Shown here in pieces: positions 12,187-20,070 of a DNA stretch of 21,077 nucleotides. The stretch's first letter is position 1. The number at the start of each line of letters is the position of its first letter. The notes under the pieces are model-generated. The model was not told the origin of the DNA, ran no database searches, and saw only the letters and a program-made list of their open reading frames with translations. A program made the translations under genes and the position numbers. The stretch is from positions 1 through 21,077 of the IMG/VR virus record IMGVR_UViG_3300047557_002370; one strand, written 5' to 3'. The DNA comes from a virus.

Positions 12187-13298
12187 TCCAGTTCAATAGA
12201 TATCGTTTGCCGGACGAGACGCCGGACTTCCACGTCAAGTTTATCCAACTGGTCAACGCCATCGTCCATGAGATAGACAACGTGTACTACATGCACAAGT
12301 CCATGGACCTGCTGCGGTCGCTGGCACAGAGCTACCCACTGAACGAGCGGATCCCTGCCGTCGCTGCTCGGATGTTCTTCTGGGGCAAGTGTGCATGGGC
12401 TGACATCCAGCCGATGCTGCCGCGTGAATTGCCCAATACATTCTTCTACAAGCAGGAGATTGTCGGGTGCGTTGGCTTCGAGCGTGCGGCCAGAGAGTGG
12501 GGCATAGACGAGGACAAGTGGCAGCTTTACCAAGGGCTGGATACGCAGATGAACAAACATCTCAATTCCAGTGGGCAGGCCGTGTATTACCAGCCTCGCA
12601 GCTCCGGCTTCTTCTCTGTCATCGAGAACATCATCGCCGCTCAGACCGTGGCCGAGATGGATGGGCACGACTTCTATGTAGACCTGTCCGGCAACTGGTG
12701 GAATTACCACGAGCCGTTCGACGAAGTCTTTCCAGAAGCATTCAGGTACGGCAGCGGTACTCCACAGATGAACTTCGATGGTTTTCGCAAGGTCTGGCTA
12801 CAGCCCACGGATCTGACCGCGTTGTACCTAGCTGATGCCAAATGTCGGGCGTATGACTATGTGATGAAAGACTTGTACCAGATCGGCACGGTGTCAGGCA
12901 TGGAAGAAGCAGGCGTGATGTTCGTTCGAGGTGGTGACAAGCTACAGGCAGAGACCATTCGCCCGCCGCGTGATATGTGGTTCAAGGAACTTCGCTGGAT
13001 GGCACGCAGGTGCAGCTCGCGGATCGTCCTGTCAGATGACGCAGACCTGGCAGAGGATGTATGCAACCTTGATGGGTATGCAATCAACGGCGGGGATCAT
13101 GTGGAGGGCGGCTATCATCACCAGCCCGGACGCAAGGTTAGTTGCCTGCCTATCATCAACAACTACTTGAAGATGATCGAGGCGAAGGAAAACATGTCTT
13201 GCCCATCGGCAAACATCGTGAACGCAGCACAGTGGTCACGATGTGACACTGAGAACTACAGTCTCAGCAATCCTGTACATCGTTACCTTTTGATATGA
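12183..13298 (+). CDS. GT-B glycosyltransferase, NodZ/FUT8 (fucosyltransferase)-like
   Basis: A 371-aa protein starting at GTG (GTGA overlap). Residues 1-130 are a helical region of unknown role. From 135 the pattern resembles GDP-fucose transferases of the NodZ/FUT8 type: GFFSVIENIIAAQTVAEMDG (142-161), FYVDLSGNWWNYHEPF, and the donor-binding VMFVRGGDKLQAE (245-257) with Arg249, Asp252 and Lys253, followed by SSRIVLSDDADLAEDV. Family members use H-x-R-R/G-x-D-K at that place. It lies among replication genes, far from the left glycan cluster. Fucose as donor is inference; a related deoxy-sugar is equally possible. Confidence 0.6.
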   Translation: MIQFNRYRLPDETPDFHVKFIQLVNAIVHEIDNVYYMHKSMDLLRSLAQSYPLNERIPAVAARMFFWGKCAWADIQPMLPRELPNTFFYKQEIVGCVGFERAAREWGIDEDKWQLYQGLDTQMNKHLNSSGQAVYYQPRSSGFFSVIENIIAAQTVAEMDGHDFYVDLSGNWWNYHEPFDEVFPEAFRYGSGTPQMNFDGFRKVWLQPTDLTALYLADAKCRAYDYVMKDLYQIGTVSGMEEAGVMFVRGGDKLQAETIRPPRDMWFKELRWMARRCSSRIVLSDDADLAEDVCNLDGYAINGGDHVEGGYHHQPGRKVSCLPIINNYLKMIEAKENMSCPSANIVNAAQWSRCDTENYSLSNPVHRYLLI

Positions 13299-13305
13299 GG
13301 TGATC

Positions 13306-13428
13306 ATGGAAACGTTTGAAGCACTGACATTTTTTGGCGGCATCCTGATGGGAATGGGTGTGTTGCTTTTTGTTCTAGCGGCCACGGTCGCATACATTTT
13401 GGGGGTAGATGATGAATCTGAGTCTTGA
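13306..13428 (+). CDS. Small single-pass membrane protein, 40 aa
   Basis: A 40-aa protein from ATG 13306, preceded by GAGGTGATC. After METFEAL comes one long hydrophobic stretch (about 8-33, FFGGILMGMGVLLFVLAATV) and an acidic tail, DDESES. It overlaps the start of the ParB-like gene by 20 bases. No known family. Confidence 0.6.
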   Translation: METFEALTFFGGILMGMGVLLFVLAATVAYILGVDDESES

Positions 13429-14218
13429 AAAAATTAAGATCGACGGCGGCACACAAAGCCGAGCAAAGATCGATCAAGACGTAGTTGCCGACTACTGCGA
13501 AAAGATGCGTGAGGGTGCGCAGTTCCCGCCCATCGTTGTGTTTTATGACGGAGCAGAGTATTTCCTAGCCGACGGTTTCCACCGTTACTTCGCAGCCAAG
13601 AAAGCAGGCAGCCCTGGATTCAAGTGCGATATTAGAGAAGGCACGCTTCGAGATGCAATCTTGTATTCGTTCGGAGCAAACATCAGCCACGGGTTGCGCC
13701 CGTCAATAGCAGACAAGCGTAAATCAGTCACCGCCATGTTGCTAGATATTGAGTGGCAGGAATGGTCTGACCGCGAGATCGCCAGAAGATGCGGCGTCAG
13801 TCACACTTTTGTTGCTGCGATCCGCAAAGAACTCGGAGCAGAAAAGACAGAGACCAAGTTCAAGCGAGATGGAAAAGTTACCAGCAGGAAAGAGAAACCC
13901 AAGCAGGAAGATCCTGTTGCCACGTTCAGCGAGGACGAGGTCGAGCGCGAGGAGATGACTGCGGCAGTGCAGCAATTGCGAGAAGAGAACGAAGACCTGC
14001 AAGATCAGCTAACAGTTGCACTCGCTGCAAGTTTTGATGAAATTGAAAAAGAGAAAGCCCAGTCTGTCATTAAGGATTTACGCGCACAGATCAGGCTATT
14101 GGAGATAGAATTAAAAGCCGTCACAAGTTCGCGTGATCAGTTCCAAGCAGAGAACGCGCAGTTGATGAAGCAAGTGCAGATGTTGCAAAAGAAGTTGAAA
14201 AAACTCGAAGGCAATTAA
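13409..14218 (+). CDS. ParB/Srx-domain protein with HTH and long coiled coil
   Basis: A 269-aa protein. Residues 1-75 form a ParB N-terminal (sulfiredoxin-like) domain, with QSRAKID, FPPIVVF and LADGFHRYFAAKKAG, in which GFHR replaces the usual GERR/GxRR. Residues 118-142 (EWSDREIARRCGVSHTFVAAIRKEL) are a helix-turn-helix. A charged linker and a coiled coil (about 175-269) follow. Phage ParB-like proteins act in partition, transcription control or as nucleases; the altered motif leaves CTP binding uncertain. Two adjacent ATG codons exist; the first is used, with GGGGGTAG upstream. Confidence 0.82.
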   Translation: MMNLSLEKIKIDGGTQSRAKIDQDVVADYCEKMREGAQFPPIVVFYDGAEYFLADGFHRYFAAKKAGSPGFKCDIREGTLRDAILYSFGANISHGLRPSIADKRKSVTAMLLDIEWQEWSDREIARRCGVSHTFVAAIRKELGAEKTETKFKRDGKVTSRKEKPKQEDPVATFSEDEVEREEMTAAVQQLREENEDLQDQLTVALAASFDEIEKEKAQSVIKDLRAQIRLLEIELKAVTSSRDQFQAENAQLMKQVQMLQKKLKKLEGN

Positions 14219-14263
14219 CCACTAACCCCAAGCTGGCGGGTGTGCCAGCAGAGAAGGAGATGT

Positions 14264-15736
14264 ATGACACTCAGCCTCCGCTCCTATCAGGAGCAGACAT
14301 TGAACGCCCTGCGTGATGGCTTTGCAAAGGGCAAGCGAGCACAAATCCTGTACGCCCCAACAGGTGCAGGCAAAACAGAAATGGCAATCGAGCTGATGCG
14401 AGCGACGAAAGCCAAGGGCAACAAAGCAGCCATGCTTCTTGATCGTGTAGTTCTATGCGATCAAACATCCCGAAGGTTAGAGAAGTACAAGATCGATCAC
14501 GGTGTCATGCAAGCAGGGCACTGGCGGTATCGTCCGTACGAAAACATCCAGGTCTGTTCTGCGCAGACGTTGGAGCGACGCGGCTCGTTCCCAGGGCTGA
14601 ACCTTCTCATCGTGGACGAGGCACACCAGACCCGCGAGCAAACGATGGAGTTCATCAAGAACAATCCAGGCGTGCGCGTCATCGGCCTGACTGCAACCCC
14701 GTTCACGAAAGGTCTCGGCAAAGTCTACGACAACGTGGTCAGCACGGTCACGACCAAGCAACTGGTAGACGAGAAGATACTTGTGCCTTTGCGCGTGTTC
14801 ATCGCCAAAGAAATTGACATGGACGGCGCAAAGAAGGTGGCGGGCGAGTGGTCGCAGCAGGAAGCCAGCACCCGAGGCATGAAGATCACGGGCGACATCG
14901 TGTCAGAGTGGATCAAGAAGACGCATGAGATATTCGACCGGCCTGTGAAGACCATCGTGTTCGCGTCGGGTGTGGATCACGGCGTCCATCTCGCTCGCAA
15001 GTTCCAGCACGAAGGGTACAACTTTGTGTGCATCAGCTACCGTGACGATGACGAATGGAAGAAGCAGGTCATCGAAGACTTCAGCAAACCTGACACAAAG
15101 ATACACGGCCTGATTGCGACGGACATATTGACCAAAGGGTTTGATGTGCCTGACGTTCTGATCGGTGTGTCAGCCAGGCCGTTCAGCAAGTCTTTGTCAT
15201 CGCACATCCAGCAGATGGGGCGCGTTATGCGCGGTCATGAGGGCAAAGAGTTTGCCGTTTGGCTGGATCACAGCGGTAACTATCTGCGCTTCCGTGAGGA
15301 CTGGGAAGAAGTGTACGAGCAGGGCGTGGACAAGCTGGACGAGGGCAAGGAGAAGGCAAAGAAGGAACCCACGCAGAAGGAGAAGGAAGCAGCCAAGTGT
15401 CCGGTGTGTGCAGCCTTCTGGCCAAGCGGCGATACCTGTTTGAACTGCGGCCATGTACGCGAGCGCAAGAACAAAGTCATCGCGGTCGAGGGTGAGATGG
15501 TCGAGTTGTCCGGCACAGTCTCGCGGGAAAGCAAGCAGGACTTCTGGAACCAGATGGTCTGGCTCATGCGCTATCAAGGGTGGTCGAAGGGCAGGGCAAG
15601 CCATACCTACAGGGAGAAGTTCGGCGTGTGGCCGAAAGGTCTGAGCGATACCAACCCGCAGATGCTATCGGCTGATACCAAGAAGTTTATCGACAAGAAG
15701 CTGCACGCATTCCTGAAAAAGATAGGGAGGAGATAA
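14264..15736 (+). CDS. SF2 DEAH-type DNA helicase with zinc finger
   Basis: A 490-aa protein. ATG 14264 is chosen because AGAAGGAGATGT precedes it; the frame is open 24 bases further upstream without a ribosome-binding site. RecA-like domain 1 holds LRSYQEQTL (Q-like motif), APTGAGKT (31-38, Walker A), DEAH (118-121) and TATPF (143-147). Domain 2 holds GLIATDILTKGFDVP and QQMGRVMRG (motif VI, 316-324). Cys379, 382, 392 and 395 form a C-x2-C...C-x2-C zinc knuckle. It is close to UvsW/RAD25-type phage helicases that unwind origin or recombination intermediates. Lies between ParB-like and primase genes. Confidence 0.92.
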   Translation: MTLSLRSYQEQTLNALRDGFAKGKRAQILYAPTGAGKTEMAIELMRATKAKGNKAAMLLDRVVLCDQTSRRLEKYKIDHGVMQAGHWRYRPYENIQVCSAQTLERRGSFPGLNLLIVDEAHQTREQTMEFIKNNPGVRVIGLTATPFTKGLGKVYDNVVSTVTTKQLVDEKILVPLRVFIAKEIDMDGAKKVAGEWSQQEASTRGMKITGDIVSEWIKKTHEIFDRPVKTIVFASGVDHGVHLARKFQHEGYNFVCISYRDDDEWKKQVIEDFSKPDTKIHGLIATDILTKGFDVPDVLIGVSARPFSKSLSSHIQQMGRVMRGHEGKEFAVWLDHSGNYLRFREDWEEVYEQGVDKLDEGKEKAKKEPTQKEKEAAKCPVCAAFWPSGDTCLNCGHVRERKNKVIAVEGEMVELSGTVSRESKQDFWNQMVWLMRYQGWSKGRASHTYREKFGVWPKGLSDTNPQMLSADTKKFIDKKLHAFLKKIGRR

Positions 15737-15867
15737 TGACAAGAGAGGACATTATCCGCATGGCGCGGCAATTGTGGTGTGCATTAAAAGGGCATGGAGG
15801 AATAGCACAAATTGGCGTAAGTACAGCGTGGCGATGCAAACGGTGTGGAAAGGTCGTGCAAATATGA
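15736..15867 (+). CDS. Small zinc-ribbon-like protein, 43 aa
   Basis: The start ATG shares its A with the helicase stop TAA, and the stop overlaps the next start (ATGA). The first eleven residues (MTREDIIRMAR) nearly repeat those of the following gene. The rest has Cys15, His20, Cys34 and Cys37 (WRCKRCGK), a plausible single zinc site. It may be a hybrid created by partial duplication of its neighbour. Function unknown. Confidence 0.58.
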   Translation: MTREDIIRMARQLWCALKGHGGIAQIGVSTAWRCKRCGKVVQI

Positions 15868-16085
15868 ACAGAGATGACATTATCCGCATGGCGCGGGAGG
15901 CCGGACTGCATTTGGCGACGGACGTAAATTGGATGCCAATCATTGGGCTTGAATACGCTGAGAAGTTTGCCGCGTTAGTCGCAGAGGCAGAGCGCGAGGC
16001 GTGTGCTGATATAGCAGAAAATTGGAGATGTAACGGTATGCCGAGGACGGTATTGGCAGATCAAATCCGCGCAAGGGGGCAATGA
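15864..16085 (+). CDS. Small phage protein with EREACADI motif
   Basis: A 73-aa protein starting MNRDDIIRMAREAG, sharing its first codons with the preceding gene. VAEAEREACADIAEN and the final DQIRARGQ fit a very common class of short phage proteins of unknown function, also represented at 4484 and 9684. It overlaps both neighbours. Confidence 0.65.
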   Translation: MNRDDIIRMAREAGLHLATDVNWMPIIGLEYAEKFAALVAEAEREACADIAENWRCNGMPRTVLADQIRARGQ

Positions 16086-16942
16086 TGGACTTCATCCAGT
16101 TTGCCAGGTCGCATGGCATCCTGATCAACGAGTTGCCGCCGGTCGGCGTGTGGAAACGTTACCGGACAGAAGATCATCCGAAGAAGAAGAATGGCAGCGT
16201 CAAGTACATGGGGACTCACGGCTTTGTGCAGAACCATGCGGTGTCTACGGTCGTGGCATTGTGGAAGCCTGACCCTGACAACCGTCTGAACTCACCTGAC
16301 ATGAGGGCAATCATCATCAGCCAAGCGCGCGCCGAGCAGGAGCGCAAGAAGCTGGCAACGCAAGCGGTCAGCAAGGCGGTGGCAATGCTCAACGAAAGCG
16401 GCTACTCGACTCACCCGTACCTGGTGAACAAGGGTTTTGCCGACGAGCAAGGCAGCGTGCTGATGATCGAGGGCAAGCCTGTCCTTCTCATTCCAATGCG
16501 GTGCGGCAAGTCGCTGGTCGGGCTGCAACAGATATGGCCGGATGGTCAGAAGAAGTTTTTGTACGGCCAGAAAACAGCCGGTGCGACCTTCAGCTTTGAC
16601 AACAAGGGCGTGAACATTGTCTGCGAGGGGTACGCCACGGCCTTGTCCGTTCGTGCGGCTATGAAGCAGCTGAAGCGGCGGTACACAATTCACGTTTGCT
16701 TTTCCGCTGGCAACATGGTCAAGGTGGCGGCAGGGCTGGAGCCTGGCCTTGTGATCGCGGACAACGACAAGTCCGGCACAGGGCAGGCGGCTGCGGCTGA
16801 AATAGGCTGGCCAATCTGGATGTCTAATCGGGAAGGCGAGGACGCAAACGATTACGCGCAGCGTGTCGGCCTGTTCGGGTTTACACAAAGCCTGACTCAA
16901 TCAATGCTCGACATCGGTGCGAGCAGGCATTACGAGCGATAG
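16082..16942 (+). CDS. Toprim-domain DNA primase (TraC/phage type)
   Basis: A 286-aa protein. After an N-terminal zinc-free region, a linker and a partial primase core (PYLVNKGF, then VLLIPMR) comes a Toprim domain: IVCEGYATALSV with Glu182, and VIADNDKSGTGQ with Asp227 and Asp229, which bind the catalytic metals. EDANDYAQ follows. It has no helicase domain; the adjacent SF2 enzyme could supply unwinding. Short Toprim primases of this layout are common in phages and conjugative plasmids. The start overlaps the upstream stop. Confidence 0.85.
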   Translation: MMDFIQFARSHGILINELPPVGVWKRYRTEDHPKKKNGSVKYMGTHGFVQNHAVSTVVALWKPDPDNRLNSPDMRAIIISQARAEQERKKLATQAVSKAVAMLNESGYSTHPYLVNKGFADEQGSVLMIEGKPVLLIPMRCGKSLVGLQQIWPDGQKKFLYGQKTAGATFSFDNKGVNIVCEGYATALSVRAAMKQLKRRYTIHVCFSAGNMVKVAAGLEPGLVIADNDKSGTGQAAAAEIGWPIWMSNREGEDANDYAQRVGLFGFTQSLTQSMLDIGASRHYER

Positions 16943-17104
16943 GCCACCGTCTGAGAACGGCTGAACCGCTGCCAGCATGGACATGATTTCCACGCCCATA
17001 CTGAGGCAGCGATCGCCAGCCACGCTGTAATCGGAAACCACCCTGACCTGACCTAGTTCATCTTCGATCAGGTACAGGGTGAACATGCGCGGGTGATTAT
17101 TCAT
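16901..17104 (-). CDS. Last gene of the reverse block, 67 aa
   Basis: Starts at ATG 17104, inside the end of the upstream gene (ATGAATAA overlap), and ends 42 bases inside the convergent primase gene. The protein begins MNNHPRMFTLYLIEDELGQ and has a beta-rich first half. No family recognised. The upstream longer frame (to 17161) lacks a better start. Confidence 0.5.
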   Translation of the reverse strand: MNNHPRMFTLYLIEDELGQVRVVSDYSVAGDRCLSMGVEIMSMLAAVQPFSDGGLSLVMPARTDVEH

Positions 17105-17345
17105 GCGCGCAGGATAGCAGGTCGGCTGCCGCGCGCTCGAAAGCGGAGCGTGTATCGTCAATCATCTCGGCGATGTCGCTGCCAGGATAATCTTCAACTG
17201 TTTCCCAAACAGTTACATCGTCGGAATCGTAGTGCTGGCCGGAGCGCAGCAAGTCAAGAATGTCGGCGTATGACATATCGACAGGAAAGTCGGAAAGCCA
17301 CTGATTCAGGGCAAAAGTTTCGGCGGTTTCGCGCAGTGTTTTCAT
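17097..17345 (-). CDS. Small acidic unknown protein, 82 aa
   Basis: Starts at ATG 17345, after the shared leader GGAGATCAGACG. The sequence begins MKTLRETAETFALNQWL and is acidic, with SYADILDLLRSG and DDVTVWETVEDYPGSDIAEMID. The pattern suggests a short alpha/beta protein. Function unknown. Confidence 0.6.
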   Translation of the reverse strand: MKTLRETAETFALNQWLSDFPVDMSYADILDLLRSGQHYDSDDVTVWETVEDYPGSDIAEMIDDTRSAFERAAADLLSCAHE

Positions 17346-17399
17346 CGTCTGATCTCCCATAGTTAACAAAAGTTTAATGTGGTAATATTTCCAAGAGCC

Positions 17400-17774
17400 T
17401 CACTTTTTCCGAAAGCTGTCAGCAAATTTTTGGTTGCCTGTGGCATGGAGCATGGCATCGGCTAGATTGTCAAAAGTTTTACCGCGCGCGCGGACGGTAA
17501 GTCGCGGACGGCCTTCAGCTTTCGCAATAAGCGCAAGCATGTCCGATCGCAATTGCCGGACGATGCCAGGCTTGTATGCGGTATCGGCTTCAATATCTTC
17601 AATGAAGGGTAACAGGCAATAAAGCATGTCCAGCATGTCCGGCGCGGCTGCCATCAGTCGGCCGATATTCAGCGGTATGTCGCGGGCTATTTCCTGATCG
17701 CCTGAGCCGATCGTACATCGGTCGTCGGCAATATCGGCAAGCCAGATTTGCTCGGCGGTCGTGGAGTAGGTCAT
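17400..17774 (-). CDS. Unknown protein, 124 aa
   Basis: Starts at ATG 17774 after GGAGATCAGACG. It is a mixed alpha/beta protein with APDMLDMLYCLLPFIEDIEAD and LRSDMLALIAKAEGRP, helical features typical of short phage or plasmid proteins. No domain recognised. An AT-rich gap of about 54 bases follows before the next gene. Confidence 0.58.
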   Translation of the reverse strand: MTYSTTAEQIWLADIADDRCTIGSGDQEIARDIPLNIGRLMAAAPDMLDMLYCLLPFIEDIEADTAYKPGIVRQLRSDMLALIAKAEGRPRLTVRARGKTFDNLADAMLHATGNQKFADSFRKK

Positions 17775-17785
17775 CGTCTGATCTC

Positions 17786-17971
17786 CTAAAAATTCTTGGC
17801 AATTTGCTTAAAGGCGCGCAGATAATCCAGCGCGTTGCGGTAGTCGTCGCATCTGATCTTGTCGTGCAGTTCGCCGTTTGGCCGGTAGCATTTGACTGTC
17901 CAAAAATGGCGCGGGCGGTCGGCTTCGATGACGGTGTGCGCGCCATTGCGGAAGGTTTTAATTTGAATCAT
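17786..17971 (-). CDS. Small unknown protein, 61 aa
   Basis: Starts at ATG 17971 with the third copy of the GGAGATCAGACG leader. The protein is beta-rich and basic (MIQIKTFRNG, then HFWTVKCYRPNGEL). Its stop overlaps the ribosome-binding site of the next gene. The longer frame reaching 18241 has no ribosome-binding site and would overlap the neighbour in another frame. Function unknown. Confidence 0.58.
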   Translation of the reverse strand: MIQIKTFRNGAHTVIEADRPRHFWTVKCYRPNGELHDKIRCDDYRNALDYLRAFKQIAKNF

Positions 17972-17985
17972 CGTCTGATCTCCTG

Positions 17986-18279
17986 TTAATTGTTCCATGC
18001 CAATATTGGGAGGCGCGTTGATCGTTCCCGAATCCAGCCCCAATAATTTGAAAATGGGACGCTGCACCGCAGCCCTTCGCCGGTCGCAAGTTCGAACCCT
18101 GGCGGCGGGGATTTCGAGTCGGGCACTAAGGCAAGCTGGCCGTTCTCGTTGGCGGTCGATGGCCGGAAGTACAAGTAAAGCGGCTCCAGGTTTCCGGCGT
18201 TTGCTGCATCCTGCGCGGTTCTGATTCCGGCCTCGGCGCAAGCGGTCACAATGTCGTTAAATTTCATCCAGGGTTTCAT
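17986..18279 (-). CDS. Unknown protein, 97 aa
   Basis: Starts at ATG 18279 after GGAGACCGCACG, a diverged form of the leader used by the next three genes. Contains MKFNDIVTACAEAGI and FRPSTANENGQLALVPDSK, a proline-rich middle and an aromatic end. No family recognised. Overlaps the upstream gene by four bases. Confidence 0.57.
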   Translation of the reverse strand: MKPWMKFNDIVTACAEAGIRTAQDAANAGNLEPLYLYFRPSTANENGQLALVPDSKSPPPGFELATGEGLRCSVPFSNYWGWIRERSTRLPILAWNN

Positions 18280-18479
18280 CGTGCGGTCTCCATTGAGGCA
18301 ATCATTCGGGGCGGTGGGCTGAATACTTCGATGGCATAACCCAGCGCGGCGATATCGCGCAGCGCGTGGGCGGTCAGAGTTTTAGTGCCAGCAATGCGGG
18401 CGAATAGTTCAGCGGCTTTGCAGTGCGGGTAGATAACTTCGATGCCGTAGTTTTTCTCTGCGCGGACTGTGATTTTCAT
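18276..18479 (-). CDS. Small unknown protein, 67 aa
   Basis: Starts MKITVRAEKNYGIEVIYPHC; a beta strand then a helix (AAELFARIAG) and another strand (GYAIEVF). The order resembles a small KTSC/translation-factor-like fold, without a firm match. The ribosome-binding site is GAGGAGTTAACACA. Confidence 0.57.
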   Translation of the reverse strand: MKITVRAEKNYGIEVIYPHCKAAELFARIAGTKTLTAHALRDIAALGYAIEVFSPPPRMIASMETAR

Positions 18480-18491
18480 TGTGTTAACTCC

Positions 18492-18824
18492 TCAGAATTG
18501 GCGGTAAACGATGCCGCCGTTTTTGGTTTCGCCAATCAAAACGCCCTGATCGGCTAGATAATCCAGCAACTGTGCGCGCTGCTCCTCCTCGTTTTCTGTT
18601 TCATCAATTTCAACTGAATAATCAGAGGCGATGCTTTCCCAGTCGCTTTCCGCAAAATCGCAGCAAAGGCCGATTACGTCGAGTTCAAAATCCTCACCGC
18701 AGGATTGTTCGACCTCCTCAATGTAATTAAACAAAACTTGCAACCCTTCATAACTGAACTGGTTGCCGCGTCCGGCTTTGTGGAAGGCATCGCGAAAGTC
18801 GTAAACAGAAATTGTCGTTTTCAT
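18492..18824 (-). CDS. Conserved phage/mobile-element protein, 110 aa
   Basis: MKTTISVYDFRDAFHKAG, then NQFSYEGLQVLFNYIEEVE and FELDVIGLCCDFAESDWES belong to a family of acidic small proteins spread through phages and mobile elements of many bacteria. It is strongly acidic, which would suit a DNA-mimic role, but no activity is established. The ATG follows GGAGCAATCATT. Confidence 0.68.
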   Translation of the reverse strand: MKTTISVYDFRDAFHKAGRGNQFSYEGLQVLFNYIEEVEQSCGEDFELDVIGLCCDFAESDWESIASDYSVEIDETENEEEQRAQLLDYLADQGVLIGETKNGGIVYRQF

Positions 18825-18838
18825 AATGATTGCTCCTA

Positions 18839-19123
18839 TTAATTGAGGTCTAAGGCGTGCTGCTGCGGATAGCGGGCGTGGTTGGTGAAGTAAAAGCGAA
18901 CGGTGTAGCAGTCGGCGTGCAAGCGGCTTACAGCGTCAACGGCAAATTGCGGCTGCTCGTCGGCGGTGGTAACGGTCAAGTCGGGCAGCGCGCAAAAGGT
19001 GAGCATGTAAGCGTCAAGTTCGGCGGCTTCGTCGTCCGAAAGTCCGGTGTAATCGGCGTTTATCAGGGCGGGCAGCCAATGGGCGGCGAGCGTTTCCTCG
19101 TAATAATCGTTTAGTCTGTGCAT
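18839..19123 (-). CDS. Unknown acidic protein, 94 aa
   Basis: Starts at ATG 19123 after GAGGCCGACC, the second shared leader. Begins MHRLNDYYEETLAAHWLPAL, then GLSDDEAAELDAYM and VRFYFTN near the end. Similar short proteins are met in plasmids and phages, often near antirestriction genes. The longer upstream frame (to 19171) ignores the leader and is rejected. Confidence 0.6.
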   Translation of the reverse strand: MHRLNDYYEETLAAHWLPALINADYTGLSDDEAAELDAYMLTFCALPDLTVTTADEQPQFAVDAVSRLHADCYTVRFYFTNHARYPQQHALDLN

Positions 19124-19131
19124 GGTCGGCC

Positions 19132-19296
19132 TCAGTCGATTTCGGGTTGTGTGCGGGCAAGGGCGGCGCAAAATAAGCTTGTGCCGGTGGTAAAAAATCC
19201 GCTGGCGTGGTCAATGTGGCCGAGCGTCCAGGCGGCTAAACATACGCCGGCCAGGATTAGGCAAGCGGCGCAAAGGGCGGTATTAAATAGGCGCAT
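19132..19296 (-). CDS. Small membrane protein, 54 aa
   Basis: Starts at ATG 19296 after GAGGCCGACC. The hydrophobic first segment (residues 5-24, with ALCAACLILAGVCLAAWTL) reads as a transmembrane helix, and SGFFTTGTSLFCAALA (32-47) is a possible second. Ends QPEID. The stop lies two bases inside the leader for the next gene. No family recognised. Confidence 0.55.
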   Translation of the reverse strand: MRLFNTALCAACLILAGVCLAAWTLGHIDHASGFFTTGTSLFCAALARTQPEID

Positions 19297-19585
19297 GGTC
19301 GGCCTCTGGAGTGGTAAAAGTTGCGATAAGCCAGCAACAATCGGGAAAGCCTCGGTTGTCGTGGCGTAAGTGATCTGGCGGGTTATCAGTGCCGAGAGGG
19401 AAGTAATAAAGATCGGCGTGTTCTAGGCCGAAAGCTTCCATTGTCTGCACAAGTTCGCCGAATTTTCCCTTTGCTACGGCCACTGAAAACAGTCCGCCAC
19501 CGAGCGATTTACATTGCAGTCGGTCGAGTTCGCCGTATATGGCAAAGCGGGTATCGTGCGGTAGGTCATAAAATGATCGGTTCAT
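19283..19585 (-). CDS. Unknown protein, 100 aa
   Basis: Starts at ATG 19585 after GGAGCAAATACT. MNRSFYDLPHDTRFAIYGEL, then LFSVAVAKGKFGELVQTME and HADLYYFPLGTDN suggest a small alpha/beta protein. The frame extends 96 bases further upstream but without a ribosome-binding site and through a GC hairpin. Overlaps the next gene by 14 bases. Confidence 0.57.
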   Translation of the reverse strand: MNRSFYDLPHDTRFAIYGELDRLQCKSLGGGLFSVAVAKGKFGELVQTMEAFGLEHADLYYFPLGTDNPPDHLRHDNRGFPDCCWLIATFTTPEADHAPI

Positions 19586-19603
19586 AGTATTTGCTCCAAT
19601 GGT

Positions 19604-19623
19604 GGCCGGCGCGATGGCCGGCC
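19604..19623 (-). repeat. GC-rich intergenic hairpin
   Basis: GGCCGGC (19604-19610) and GCCGGCC (19617-19623) form a perfect 7-bp stem with a 6-nt loop in the gap between two genes of the reverse block. No T-run follows, so an mRNA-processing or stability role is more likely than termination. Confidence 0.45.
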
Positions 19624-19631
19624 GGTAACAG

Positions 19632-19808
19632 TCAGTAGAGTTCTTCGGCGTGATCTTCCAGGGCGGTAACAAGTCCGTCAAAATCCTCAGATGCGCCCAG
19701 GATTGATGCGAGCGTGAAAACGGTTTGCTGGTCGATGCCGAAATCCTCGGCCAGTGCTTCCAGGTATGCGCGGCGGTTTGCGTATCCGTTGGCGGTGTAA
19801 TCGTTCAT
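19632..19808 (-). CDS. Small acidic unknown protein, 58 aa
   Basis: Starts at ATG 19808 with the leader GAGGCCGACC. MNDYTANGYANRRAYLEALA, then FGIDQQTVFTLASILG and FDGLVTALEDHAEEL; the middle could be a short helical domain. No family recognised. Confidence 0.58.
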   Translation of the reverse strand: MNDYTANGYANRRAYLEALAEDFGIDQQTVFTLASILGASEDFDGLVTALEDHAEELY

Positions 19809-19818
19809 GGTCGGCCTC

Positions 19819-20070
19819 TCAGGGTTGATAACGGGGCAAATTGCGGACGAAGGTGTTTTCTTGGTATTGCTCGCGGTATTCGACCGGCTCGCCGGCGGCG
19901 GTCTTGGCGGCGTGAAAAACGGCAAAATCGCAATCTTCTTCTAGGTAGGTCATGTCGCCTTTTTGGTAAGAGTAATTGCTGATCTTGTGGGTGATGCCGA
20001 GCGCGTCAAGTTCGGCGCGGGGAACTTCAAGCCAGCCATGGCCAGGGTCAGTGATAAAGCGATAAGTCAT
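19819..20070 (-). CDS. Conserved mobile-element protein, first gene of the reverse block
   Basis: An 83-aa protein from ATG 20070. MTYRFITDPGHGWLEVPRAE, then ISNYSYQKGDMTYLEEDCDF and AAGEPVEYREQY belong to a small protein family found in phages and plasmids of proteobacteria. It is beta-rich and acidic. Function unknown. The promoter at 20120-20147 and its operator lie directly upstream. The longer frame to 20295 would run through the promoter. Confidence 0.68.
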   Translation of the reverse strand: MTYRFITDPGHGWLEVPRAELDALGITHKISNYSYQKGDMTYLEEDCDFAVFHAAKTAAGEPVEYREQYQENTFVRNLPRYQP

